Source: Aphelidium insulamus
Lineage: Eukaryota; Aphelidiomycota; Aphelidea; Aphelidiaceae
Length of the DNA: 64,000 bases
Reading direction: 5' to 3'
Assembly (NCBI GenBank): GCA_036784855.1
Contig: JAZDSV010000055.1
Location: forward strand, 22,655 to 86,654
In this document: positions 44,268 through 56,200 of the stretch, in pieces
Position numbering within the stretch: the first letter of the stretch is position 1
How the letters are laid out: each line of letters starts with the position of its first letter
The notes under the pieces: model-generated
The model's input: only the letters and a program-made list of their open reading frames with translations
The model's database searches: none
Told to the model about the DNA's origin: nothing
Translations under genes and position numbers: made by a program

Positions 44268-44399
44268 TCAGTCAACCAGATCCGGGATGTGCGGCATAGT
44301 TGCTTTACCCGCGTTTACAGTGTCTTTGATCGATAAGCAATCCTCATCCGCTCGTGGACGCTTCTCGCCCGGCGCCGCATCGCATTCATCGGTGGTCAT
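44268..44399 (-). CDS. Possible 43-residue protein (weak)
   Basis: The minus-strand frame from ATG 44399 reads MTTDECDAAPGEKRPRADED and ends HIPDLVD. The composition looks coding, and GEKRPRADED could be a nuclear-localisation-like patch. There is no homology evidence. It may be a fragment of a larger spliced gene or chance. Confidence 0.2.
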   Translation of the reverse strand: MTTDECDAAPGEKRPRADEDCLSIKDTVNAGKATMPHIPDLVD

Positions 44400-44714
44400 T
44401 TCAACTTTTCAGCCACGTTATCCGTTTCGGTTACGCCATACATACACATACACACATACATATACATACATCGGTGTCCGCGTGCGCGGCATTAATATCT
44501 TATGTAACACTGCTTTCAAGTCTTAATGAGCACCCGGCCCTCGGCTCGCGTGAGGCTAATTGCACGGGTTCCCTGGCATGGAAATCGACCTCCTGCTGGC
44601 AACTCCTGTGCGTGATGCCTTATTACGTAATACATAAAGTGAGCATTGCAAATGGTACCAATATATTGCCATTATTGAAATGTGTGTGTATCACTCTGCC
44701 CAGCCACCACGAGT

Positions 44715-45200
44715 TTAAATTGCAGTGGAAATTGGGGCACATCGTTTGGCTGATACTGCCGAGTTGATTTCACGGACAATCTGCTGATCGCAACGAGGAA
44801 TTTCGCCTGCTCGAGCGTGCTGTTGTTGCGCAGTGCTTGTAACAATACCTTGATGCAGGCCTGGGATTCTATTACGCCCTTCAATGTCAGTGATTTGAGT
44901 GTAGTGTTCTTGGCCAACAAGTCCGCCAAAGAATGGCATTTCGTACACCTCCGACAAATCGATGGAGAGAGTGAAAAGTGTCGTATTCTGATCAATAACT
45001 TTGCATACGTCCGACACTATCACCGGAAACCAAGCGGACGTGAATGAAATGCAGTCGCTTGGATATGATCTCGCATTTTTACCGTCACTGCATTTCAGTA
45101 CTATATGATTAACGGCTTATTCTGTACTGCAGCTTCAAGGGCAAAGTGGATAGTTCATGTAATTCCGTCATAGAAACGTTTCGGAATCACCTACGGCTCG
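44715..45200 (-). pseudogene. Orphan LRR C-terminus remnant of a TRAF-like gene
   Basis: Minus-strand sequence here matches the C-terminal half of the two intact neighbours but lacks their N-terminal exon. It reads VIDQNTTLFTLSIDLSEVYE, then after a one-base frame change near 44940 LADLLAKNTTLKSLTLKGVI and NNSTLEQAKF. The 45120-45180 part resembles the start of the same domain at 42890-42960. The frame is also broken upstream. It lies directly 3' of copy 3, which lacks this domain. Confidence 0.65.
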
Positions 45201-45349
45201 CAATTATACTATTTAGTTCTTAATCATTAATTGAATATGGTGAACAGTGGTGCATGCGGCATGATTGGTGTGTACAATCAATTTTTACTGAATGCCGCTG
45301 TGCAGGCGAGCCGATGAGTGCAGGCGCTCCATCCAAAACGCGAAAGCAA

Positions 45350-46439
45350 TTATTCCTTCTGTCGCGGCGCTGCGTTCTTGCGCGGCCTGCCAACTCCTAC
45401 GGCCTGCTTTCTTTTCGTGGCAGTTGCTGTCTGTTTGCCCTTAGTAGCTGTTGCTGTTTGCTTCTCCTTAATAGCTGCTGCTGTAACTTTGCGAGGTTTT
45501 CGCCCTGCAGGGGATCGTGATTCGGGTATTGCAGCGGAAATCGCGTCCAGCTGAGCTTGAAGTGACCTGGTCGCTACTTTTACTGTACTGATAGAATCGT
45601 TAACGTTTTGTTCCATTTCGCGGATCTTGCGTATAAGCTGTCTACGTCAGGCGATAATGTAATGATCTCATGGACCGTAGTACGGTCACCGTACTAACCT
45701 CGATATTGCCGTTGCGAAAAGAGCATGATGTCACGTGCTGCGCAATATCATAACGGGCCGACTGAACGTGGCAGCCCATGTCGTTAAAATCACACGGAAC
45801 AGGTTGCAAAGGACATGTCGTCAAGTGTTCTTCAAGCTGCGATACCACAACTTTCTTCAAGCAACCACTGGCCGAATTTGGGCACAAAATCTTGAGCTTG
45901 TCGACAAAGATTCGCTGCAAATTGGTGTCGGCAATTGGTTTGACTGGCAGGCCGCTCGAGTTCTCCTCGGAATTTATCTTTCCGCTGCACGTGGAGCAAT
46001 AAGTGACTTCCGACAAGACGAAGATGGGATTTGCCACCAGGTGACACTCGGTGCACAATAACCCCGGATTCGGACCTTCGGTGCCGAAAACATACATATG
46101 GCCATCAGATCCCATGACCGCAGTGGGAGTTGCAGCAGGTGCCGATGCTGGAGGTTGCTCATTGATCACCGTCGCGTCTGGATATTTAGTTGTAGATTTG
46201 GCTGTTGCCACAGTAGCCTCGGCGGGATTATTCTCTACATTGCCAACTTGGTCATCCGTGATGGCTGTTGCCACGCCCGCATTGAATGATGAGCACACGA
46301 AACCGGTACTGGTAGTAGCGAGCGGTTCCACGCTTTCTACAGCGACTTGATTCTCCTTATCAGACTGTGTAGACTGTGACAACAACAAAAGTAATGTCGT
46401 ACGTGCGCGTTCACTCGTTACTACCTCGAACCAGCCCAT
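45350..46439 (-). CDS. RING-like/TRAF zinc-finger protein with basic tail, copy 3
   Basis: Exons 45699-46439 and 45350-45637 encode 342 residues. The head (MGWFEVVTSERARTTLLLLL) resembles the first exon of copy 2. Then come GSDGHMYVFGTEGPNPG, CTECHLVANPI, TYCSTCSGK, ILCPNSASGCLKK, CPLQPVPCDFNDMGC and CSFRNGNIE, and the coiled coil LIRKIREMEQNVNDSISTV. After LQAQLDAISAA the LRR-like domain is replaced by a short Lys/Thr-rich tail with two AT-hook-like cores (AGRKPRK and GVGRPRK). The decayed LRR remnant lies at 44715-45200. This looks like an exchange of the C-terminal domain that could redirect the protein to DNA. No TATA or CCAAT box was identified. Confidence 0.7.
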
Positions 46440-46861
46440 AGTTAAGATGGCGCTTCGAGAGTCAGAGCAAGCCAGCGTTAAATATTCTTTGACAGCTCAC
46501 TTGTGCGGCATATGACGTCAAATTCGGATCGGACTGTCTATTACTCGTCACCATCGAGATATTGAAGTGATGTGAAGGTGTTATATTACTGCCGCCCAGC
46601 CAGCGCATCAAAGTAGCTACCACATCATACACACTATGTCAAGTAATCTGCACTGTGTCAATTGGTGTACATACCACCCAATAAGAAACCTTTCATACAT
46701 ACATAGAGACATATACATAGAGTAACATATACTTCAAACGTCTATTTATAGCACCAACACCCGTCAACACCGCGGCCACAGCAACTCCATTATAAGTGTA
46801 CACACACATCAACACACACATCTTGCACAGTCTGTGCGAGAGAGACACACGCCACACACAC
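46440..46861. other. Divergent intergenic region
   Basis: Between the copy 3 start and the FHA gene start. It contains catacatacatagagacatatacatagag-type short repeats near 46694-46725 and a tatttata box at about 46742. No coding frame was supported. Confidence 0.5.
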
Positions 46862-49800
46862 ATGGAACAGCATCAAGCCGATTTCACGGCGCCCACAAAC
46901 TATGAACAGCTGAAGGTGTACACGGGCAAGCTGTCGGCCCTGCTGCAACTGTTTGGCCAGCAGTCGCAGAAGCTTGTGAACAACTACCGCACCATCACGG
47001 CACAGACACGTCAGCTGGCCGCCGGCAAGATCCCGGCCACCGCCGACATGATGCGCGACTCCACACTGGTCAGCTTCCAGTGGCAGGTGCTGCGGCCGCT
47101 GTTTCAGCGCTTGCACAGTGTCACCGGGGACGCCGCTGCTGCTGCCGACATTACTGCTGGCACCACCGGTGACAGTGGTGGTGGCGCCAATTCCGCGGCG
47201 ATTGTGGCAGAGCTCACCGAGACCGTGCAGTGCGTGGAGCAGATACACGCGACACTTATTGCGCGGCTGATGCGCGGCGGTGATACATTTGCTACTACTG
47301 CTGCTGATGGCGGCGGCGGCGGCGTGGACGCGCAGCCCAGCGTCGAGAAGCAGCTGCAGCGATTCGACGCGCAGTTCCCGCGCCTCATATTCAACTTGAT
47401 CTCAATTGTGAAGGCTTCGACGGCGGCGCACTTGCAGCGCATAAAGTCCGCGCTGGCCGCCTCGGCAGATGGCAACGGTGCCTCCAAAGTGGACCTGCAC
47501 GCGTCATCACTGCTGGGGCTGTCGTCGTCGTCTGCGGGACGCGTGAACAGCGGCAGCAGCAGCTCTGTGGATTCCGCTGTTCGTGCGGCCAGCGTGGGCA
47601 ACTTGTTGCACAGTTCGGCGGTCACGGCGGCGGTCAACAGCGCGACAGCCAGCAGCGACGCGGTCGGTCCGATGCATATTCCTACCACGATCTCCCATCC
47701 CGCTGCCGAGACAGCTGTGCCGCACAAAGAGATTGCGCAGTCTGAAGAACCGCTGGCAATTAAACAGCCGCTTCAAGCTTCGGCCAGCGCATCGTCTGCA
47801 GCGTCGTGGAAGAGCCGAGATGTTGATGGCACGAGTCAAACGGCGCTCTCCACCGCCATATCCACCGATGGCAGTAATGCCGGGATTGCTGCCAATGGCA
47901 TTGTGCCTCCCTCGCCAAGTGATAAGCCCGAAATCAGCCAGCAGACAAGCAACAGCTCAGCCAAGACACTTGGACTTCAACCAAATGGTCTGCCACCTCA
48001 ACCACAGCAGAAACAGGCACAGCAAGAGCAGCCTCAGCAAGAGCAGCCTCCGCAACAAGCACAGCAGCAACAGCATCAGCCACAGCAAGAGCAACAACAA
48101 CCACCACCACAACAGCCACACGAAGTTGCTGCCTCGACACAGAGCATCAGCGCGTCCACATCATTGAGCAGCGTTAGCAGCAAGGCAGCTGCATCAACGG
48201 ACCTGTCGGCATCCCAGACTAGAGTGCCGCTTGTTCCGCCCCGTCCAAGACCGCAGCCGCCAGCCACCAATGTAACGAGGCCTGCCTCTGCCAACATGGA
48301 CTCTTCCAGCAATTCTTTCAGTACGTATTTTCAGTATGTCGAATCGAGAATTCATTAACTATTGACAGAGGACGCCAAGGCGCGCAATATTGCCACGGGA
48401 TCGCTGGCCAGCAAGGTGCAATTCTTTGAGACGAAGATGGCCGAGGTGGCACCGCTGTCCTCCTCTCACTCGGAGCTGAGCGCATCGCGATCACGTGGAT
48501 TAAATACTGCGGCGGCGGCCAACGCAACAGCGATCAACACGCACCCGCGACAGAATTCGGCGCTGGCGTCGTTGAAGAACCATGGCACAAGCAGCAGTGC
48601 GGCCGATCTGTCCACTGCCGCCGCCACCACTGTCAAGCACAGCGTGGCCAACATTGTTATGCAGAGTGAGGCGGCGGCATCCGCGGCCGGCCTGACTCAG
48701 GCACTGTCTCCCATCATGGTGGCGCCGGTGTTGCTGGACAGTACGGTCAATGCCGCTGCCACGCCTGCCAAAACGCTGTCTCCACCTCCACCACCACCGG
48801 CATTACCGCCACCTGAAGTCCCGGCTGCCCAAGTCACCGCGGATGAAAGTGCTCAGGCAGGATCTCAGTCGCCACGATCACTGCAAGACCAGCCAGTGTT
48901 GTCGGCGGTGAAGCGCACGGCGCAACTGCTTCAGACTGCACAAGTTGCCGGCAGCAGTGGTAGCAGTCCCACTGCCGGGCATGGCACCGGTGTCAAACAG
49001 TCAGCTCATCCGATACCGCCACCCGGTCAGACGCCGCCGCAGTTCCGGCTACTGCAGCAACAGCTTCTGAAGCAGCAGCAGCAGCAACAGTCGACAGAAA
49101 TGTCCGAGAGCCGCAAACGCTCCGAAGAGTTTCGCCGCGAGATGGCCGGCCTGGTCCGGGTGGCCGAGATCGGGCGGCGTCTGCAGGAGCAGCTGTTTGA
49201 CTCTGCATCTGGCCGGCGCATCACCTCGACGGCCACAACGGCAATTGTCACTGGCCGTGTTGGTGGTGTGGTTGGTGGCGCAGTGTCTGCGGGGGACAGT
49301 GCGGCTACTGGCGACCAAGAGACATCATTAGTGGTGCCACGCCCGCCCAAGCCGGTCGACATTGGCGTCTCGGTGTCGGGCATCATTGCCAAGCGCCTGT
49401 CGGCAATCAACGCGGACGATGTAAACAGCGGCGCTGGAGACGTGAACACAGACGGCGTGGTGCCCCGGCCGGTGATTGTGGACGGCAGCAGCACGGCAGA
49501 CAAGCGCGCCTCCCTTCTGGCATCCATACAGCAGCAGCAGAACAGCAAGCGCGACAGTGGCACGTCGGGCGGAAACCCCGTCATCGCCACCACCGGCCTG
49601 GACATTGACTCACTCGGCCGGCAGCTGGAACAGCAGCTGCTGGCTGCCACGAATCCATCAAGCAGCGGGTCACCCATCCAGCGCAAACTGTCCAGCGCCA
49701 TGGTGCGTCCCTTCATTGCACCGACCATCTCGGCCACCGACACTGGCAAGTAGTTGTTTTGTCGCTGTGCATAGTTGTCATACCGCTAACAGTGCGTAGA

Positions 49801-52582
49801 TGGCGGCAATGGCGGCTCCGGCAAGCTGTATGCATCGTCGGCGGTGGCGGAAACAGCGTCCAACTTGGATATTGGCAGCATTGCCGCCGATCTGGCGGAG
49901 GTGCGCCCGCCGCCCGCACTGACACTGAGCGCCATGTCGGCCAGGCCAAACGATGCCGTCCTGCCATCCACCCAGAGAAAGCAGCCGGACGAGACGGCCC
50001 AACAACAAGCTGCACAGCAACAGCCGGCCGCAGCAGCAGCACAGCCTGCCAAGAATAACGTCAACGCCGTGTGGAGCAATGCGCTGAGCGAGGCACAAGT
50101 TCGCCCCGGCCGTCACTACGAGGAGGATGACTTGCTGCTGGCACGGCTGCCCCCTAGCACCGGGCCGCAGCTGATACTGTGCGCCATGAACGGCTACCAG
50201 CTGCTGCCGGGCGCCACCGCCACGCACCCCTACACCGTGCTCAATCTGACACAGCCGGCGCATCTGGGCCGCAGCAACGCGCAGAAACATGCCAACTTTT
50301 ACGCGCTGAGCGTCTCCCAAGTGGTCAGCCGGTACCATCTGTGCCTGATGGCGGAGAACGGCGGCCAGTTCTTCTACGTGATGGACGTGGGTAGCAACAG
50401 CGGCACCTGGCTCAATGGCGAACGGCTCAGTGAACCGGGCGTGGCCTCGCCCAAAGTGGCGCTGCACAGCGGTGACATTCTGCGCATCGGTGCCGATTTC
50501 AAGCCGGCGGTGCCCAAGGACGCTCAGGCACAGGCAGTCGCCGCGGAACAGTCGCGCAGCATTAAGCACAAGTGCATACTGGTGCGCGTGATTTGCCGGC
50601 CAGCGCCGACGGGATTGTCTCCATCGGCGGGAGCGGCGGGCGGCTCGGCAGTGCCGGTAACCACGCTGTTTGACCCGGAGGCCGGGCCAGATGACAATGG
50701 CGGCGGGCAGTCCATGCAGCTTTCGAGTGGCCGCGACGTATCGGGAACGCTGCTGAATGTCGCCGAGCATCTGGCTGCCAACAACACCGCCTCGCCATCA
50801 GGCGTCGACACCGCGGCCATCAAGCAGCAACTGCTGCAGCGTGGCGGCGGCGTCCACAATGGCAACAACAACAGCAACTCCACAGCCGGCACCGGCAACA
50901 ACAGCAGCTTTGTCGTGCTGCAAAAGGAGATCGAGGAGAACAAGTTGGCGCTGCAGAAACAGTTTAATGCGCGCTTTGACCAGCTGCAGGAGAAGATGCA
51001 GGGCGCCATCACACCCTCCGCCACGGTGGATGGTTTGCTGCACGGCGCCGCGGGGTCTGGCCAAGGCTCCTCCAAGGGCAGCCTGAATGCACTGGCAGCC
51101 GCTCCTGTTATTATAAACACCGCCAGCACAGCATCGCCGCCGCTCGCCGCACGCCAGCAAGCAGCCGGCATTGACGGCATTGACGAGGCGGAGCGCAATG
51201 TGCTCAACGGCAAACTCTCCATCAGCCGGTACTTTTTCGAGTTTGCCGCCGCCACCGTGCCGCTGTTCAAGCTGCGCCGCATCGGCGTGCACAACCCGGC
51301 CAACTCGGCGGACGTGTCTGGTGGTGCCTCAGGACGCCATCAGAACAACGGCAACAACTCTTCGTCATCGCCGCAGCAACAGCAGCAGGAACATCAGCCG
51401 CCTACCGCGGAATCCGTCATTGGCCCCGAGATCTTCCAGGTCAATTTGAAGCAGTGGAGCGGCAGTGGCCGCGATGCACGCACCAAGCTCACCGTGCACG
51501 ACCTGCGCATCCCGTACCCGGCCGGCGGTGCTGCAATGAGTGGCAGCAGCGGGGACGAGCTGCAGTCAAATTCAGTGGACGGCACGGCGCTGGACATTAT
51601 CCGCGACGAGCTGGACCACTCGCGCTACAGTTTGATCGTGCTGGTCGGCCAGGCCGCATCGGCCACCGACGACCCGGTGGACCTGAGTGCCCCGGTGTCG
51701 GAGCGGTCCATCACCGCCATCAAGATCGGCACCATCGAGTCGACCAGTGACATGCGCTGCAAGCTCTCGTTCGCCTACCAGCCGCTGGTGTCATACTCCA
51801 CGTCGACAGTGCTGGTGCAGCCGGGCCCGCACACCGCCGCCCGCTCCACGCCGCTGTCCCGATCGTCAATGTTCATGGCAGAGGGCGCGCATTCGGCAGC
51901 CATGTCCTCCTCGCCCCGATCGCGACTGTTTGGCAACACCGCGCGCCGCCAGCCCACACTGCAGCACAGCCTGCAGATCGAGAGCGCCATGCCCAGCGTG
52001 ACTATTCTGGGCGACTTTTCATCGGCCAACTCGCCCAGCACCCGCAGCGCCACTAATAATTCTAGCACCACCACGTCGTCCACGCTGCCGTCTGCTTCAT
52101 CGGCTTCGACTACAACGGCCGGCAGCCCCGGCAACAACACCAATTACAGTACCGGCGGCTATGCGGGCGGACTTTACTCATCGAACAGATCCGCTGGTGG
52201 AGCCCCTGAACCGCCACTGTTGCAGTTGCCACTCCATCAGCAGCAGAACCGGCTGGATGACCCTTCCGCCGATCGCCAGTCCAAGATCCTGGTGATTATC
52301 AAACGTCAGCCGCCGTCCCGCTATCAGCGCCTGCTGGGCGAGTTCCGCAGCAAGCAGGTCATCAAGAAGTCCGTGATGGAGACGCGATGGGTGGCCGGCG
52401 TGGAGTTCATGGAAGAGCAGCTGTGGCACGAGATCGAGGTGGCAGCCAAACAGACGGGCGGTGCCGAGATGTACGGCGATGGAAAGACTCCGGCGGCGGG
52501 CGCGGACAAGTGGGTCTACCGCAAAGAGTGGTACTCACTGGCACTAATTGGCTCGCTGATATTCAGTCTGGTCAAGGACTGA
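46862..52582 (+). CDS. Very large FHA-domain protein
   Basis: Three exons (46862-48320, 48369-49745, 49800-52582) encode 1,872 residues. The first 100 residues are helical (YEQLKVYTGKLSALLQLFGQ). Long Ser/Ala/Gln-rich disorder follows, with a polyglutamine region (residues about 375-420) and a proline patch. At about residues 1070-1180 is an FHA domain: AHLGRSNAQKH, VVSRYHLCLM, VMDVGSNSGTWLNGERL, LHSGDILRIG, with the GR, S-x-x-H, N-G-x-x-x-N-G pattern. A short coiled coil (LQKEIEENKLALQKQFNARF) and a structured C-terminal region (KILVIIKRQPPSRYQRLLGE to the end) follow. FHA domains bind phosphothreonine. I do not recognise the family. The second intron uses a GC donor. Confidence 0.75.
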
Positions 52583-53220
52583 GACATTTATAGACATCCA
52601 CACATATACACAGGCACTTATTTCATGTGTGCACTTCTTAGTACAACTATGTAAAGCATGATGTGGTGCACCTGTGGACTTTAGCAATAATCGCGCGAAA
52701 ACCGTCAGAAGTCGCACTTCTGACGGCATAAGTGCGGAGTGATGGCGATCAAGCCGCATCAAGCAGCCGACAGACTTCGTCTCATAAATATTATATTTAA
52801 CCACGCAAATGGCTGGGTGGTTTAAATGCTCATAATGGCAAGGCCTGACTCATTATTTGCGTGAAAGCGATGTGAATAGAATTGTGGTGTTCAAATTGTT
52901 GGCCTTGCGCAGTGGAAGCTCAGGAAGGAAAAGGCTGCATTCTTTGGCGGAATGCATAAGCTCTATTGACTACAGAAACAAAGCAAACGTGTTGCGGATT
53001 CGCCTCTTGGCAACAAAGCTGCTGAATATAATAAATTGCACTCAATATATATTTGACGTAACTCGGCCACATTAAAAAAGTGCGATGCTGCTTCTGCTGA
53101 ATTATTCTGTTCCAACAATCAAGTCGCTTCCAACAGGCTGCTAATTACTCGGTCAAGGACTCGACCTGTCCACATAACCACATACACGTGCATTTGAAAT
53201 GTGTAGGCAATGACGAAGTA
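52583..53220. other. Intergenic between convergent genes
   Basis: About 640 bases, AT-rich. It holds one perfect palindrome (52702-52726, listed separately). No supported coding frame. Confidence 0.55.
52702..52726. repeat. Perfect 25-bp hairpin with 3-base loop
   Basis: Arms ccgtcagaagt and acttctgacgg flank the loop cgc. It lies about 120 bases 3' of the FHA stop codon, in the spacer between convergent genes. It is like the 41401 hairpins in having long perfect arms and a 3-base loop. Confidence 0.9.
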
Positions 53221-56200
53221 TCATTTATGGCGTTGGAAAGAGTTGAAATAAAAGGCGGCGACGGAATCGGCATTGTCCACGGTGTCGCGACGGCGGACAA
53301 TGTCTGAATGTGTGCGGCAATGTTCAGAGGTGATCAGGTGGATGAACCGGCGTCGAACATGCGCCGCGCTCTTGTCAATGTGCGTGTAGTGCGGAAAATA
53401 TGCAAATGGGTAGTCAAACACGGGAGGCCCGCTGTCTGAGTGTGCGGAAGTAGATGCTGCAGACTGAATTCCGCCTGAGATAGGCGGTGATGGGTGAAGT
53501 GATGCAGATAGCCGAGCCACGCAGAATCGGTGCAGCTGGATAACTGTGGCGCGCAGCAATGGACCCAGCGCCGTACATGTCACCACCATTCCATCTAGCA
53601 GCGGGCCGACACACTGATAGTACTGTTAGAGACTTATCAGTAACTGCTACAATTATACTTGCCGTGCGATCACTATGATGACTAAAGAGCTGGCCATCAC
53701 CTTGCCGCAGTAATATCCGGATCAAGAATAGTGAGCAATCCGCCTCCAAAGGGTGGATGACGATATAGATCTGGCCACCACAAAGATTGGCAGCGCCGTT
53801 GGTGTCATTGCCCCGAACTGCTTCATGCAGTGTCTGAACCATTCGAGGCAATTCGAGCATATCTTCGCTCCAAACAATATGGACTAGATCGTCGCGACAC
53901 AGGGTAGACACCGCGGACAATAGGTTGGTCTCGGAGAGCAGCATGTATGGTACATGCGCCACTAGCTCCACAGATTCGTCAGCAAAGTAGTTCAGTGTTT
54001 CGTCGTTCAGTTCGGCTCCCATTCCACATGCTTGTTTATACTTCCCCGTCCATCCAGTATGACTGTAGAGGTTGATTCGTGGAGCGACAGATTCGATGCA
54101 CTGCTCACAGTCAGTCAGGTGACACATGTGATCAGATAATTACCCTGTAAAATTCCTTGTGCAGTCTCCTTTTCACAGACCAAACCATGCTGGCGGTTTC
54201 TTGATGACACTTTACATAGTGGAATGAACAAGTTATACACTCACGCCACGGGGTTTCATCCTGCAATTCATCAATTAGGATGCATTCCTCCAATGCTATT
54301 ATTAAAATTACCAATGCAACAATATCTTGTTGGAACTGCAGTGTTGGCGTGATCGGTATCAGTCGATGGCGATTCTCTGGCGACAAAAAGCCCATATGAG
54401 TCAGCAGTAGTACTCCCAGTCGATATCTAGTGAAATCACACTCTTGATCATCAGTATAGTCCATGTCTGCTTGATCACAATCATCGATTTCAGCTACTGG
54501 AGCTGCTCCTTGCAGCTGGCATGCAAATGGTTCTGTAACAGATTCGTCCATGAGCTTAAAAGTCTCTGCGGCTTCGATGTCGAGTCCGTTTCCCGCGGAT
54601 AGACTGTTATATGCATCAGGATTGTCGCTACGCTCGATAGAAGGTAACTCTACACTGCCCGAAGCAGCAATTTCCGATAACGAGCCCGGTGGAGCGGAAA
54701 AAATTCGCGGTCGTATGCTGGAATTGCGTAATGGTGCTGTCTGAGGCCGTCGAGATGTGGCGGGAGTCTCTTCCGCATCGGCACCAGGCCCGACTTGGGC
54801 CAGGGCACCAGTGCTGCCGCCCGCTTTAAGTCGTTGAATATTTAACAATTTCGGCGTAGGAAATAGTGGCTGCGGCACCGATTGAGTTGCGACATGTACA
54901 TGCTCGACCCACTTGTAGCGGAATTTGCCACATTGGTTGCGTAGTGTCATATATACGGCTACCTTGCCATCATCGTCTACCGTGGAATCCGACAGTTGCA
55001 CAATATGTTTTCCGTCAACGGAAAACCATTTGGATGAAGTTACACGGACATCGTTGAGTTCTTCTCCGCTTATCTATCGGCACATAATTAAGAAATTTTC
55101 AAGACGTGAGTCATAAAGTTCAAGACTTACCGACATGAGACTGCCCATTCTGCTCGATCCACTTAAATACACCGGGTCTCGAAAGCTGTAACACAGGCGC
55201 TCCAACGTTTTGGAAGTGTACTCTTCGCCAATGAACCTGAGCAATGCTCCCGGCGAATAGAACGCAACTGCATCGGGATGATTAACCGTGACACTTGGCA
55301 TAGTGTCCATTCCAAAATTGGTGTTTGCATAGTGTTGCTGCTGGTCGTTGGTGGGCGCTGATGAGCGATTGACTGATCGCTGGCTCTTGTTGTCCAGAGT
55401 GAGCATACCATCCTTGTCCTTCAAAGTTTTCTCCTTGAGTCGCGACAGCTTGCCCGGCGGCATGGAAGGGCTATCTGATCCCAAGTGCATTGGTAGAGAT
55501 AGCTGTGGAGCGGCGGAACCATGTCTGCCGGGATGTGCAGACGTCGCGGAAGCCGTTGTGCGAGCACCGCTGACGGGAGAAAATGAACCAACACCTCGCT
55601 CCCATGAATCATCTAGCGCGAAATAATAGCCGTTGCTTGTTTCTTGCGATGCATTCAATGGATTATGATCATCTGCATGTTTCGCAAATCGAGGTGGAGT
55701 TGCTATCGGTGGCCACAAGTAGCATTTCGATAAAGAAGTATGCTGCTCGAGAGAGGATGAACCATCTTGGGAGGGATCTCGCAGTTTGGACATCAAGCGG
55801 CAAAATGAGGCCGATATGTTGGTGCTGCTGCTGGCCTCGTAAGTATGATTATTAGATCCAGCAGATAAACGACGCATTAGGCAACATGTCGCATAAAGAG
55901 CGGCACACCCTTTGTCTGCAGCATGGACAATGCCCCACGTCATCTGGCGTGCCGGCGATAGAACAGTAACGGCACTGCCAACCAAGCGTACATGTGTTGT
56001 GGAAACGTCCATAGAGTTCATCGGATTGAAAAGACGACTCGGAGTGCAGATTGGTGGTGGTGCTTGCGCGGCAGTAAGACTCGGAAGGCACTGCCGATGA
56101 AGGACGCCGTGATCTTTCGTCAGAGTGATTGGTTGGGTGCTGACATGCGCTCCCACTGAAGAATTTTTGCCTGGAGGCGATGCTTGCCGGTGCATCTCCA

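Noticed and set aside
44430-44480. acatacacatac repeat as a regulatory element
   Set aside because: A simple degenerate microsatellite; similar runs occur elsewhere in the window (46690-46725) without a consistent gene relation.
49778-50770. 330-residue minus-strand frame
   Set aside because: Opposite the FHA protein's conserved domain; shadow of GC-biased coding sequence.
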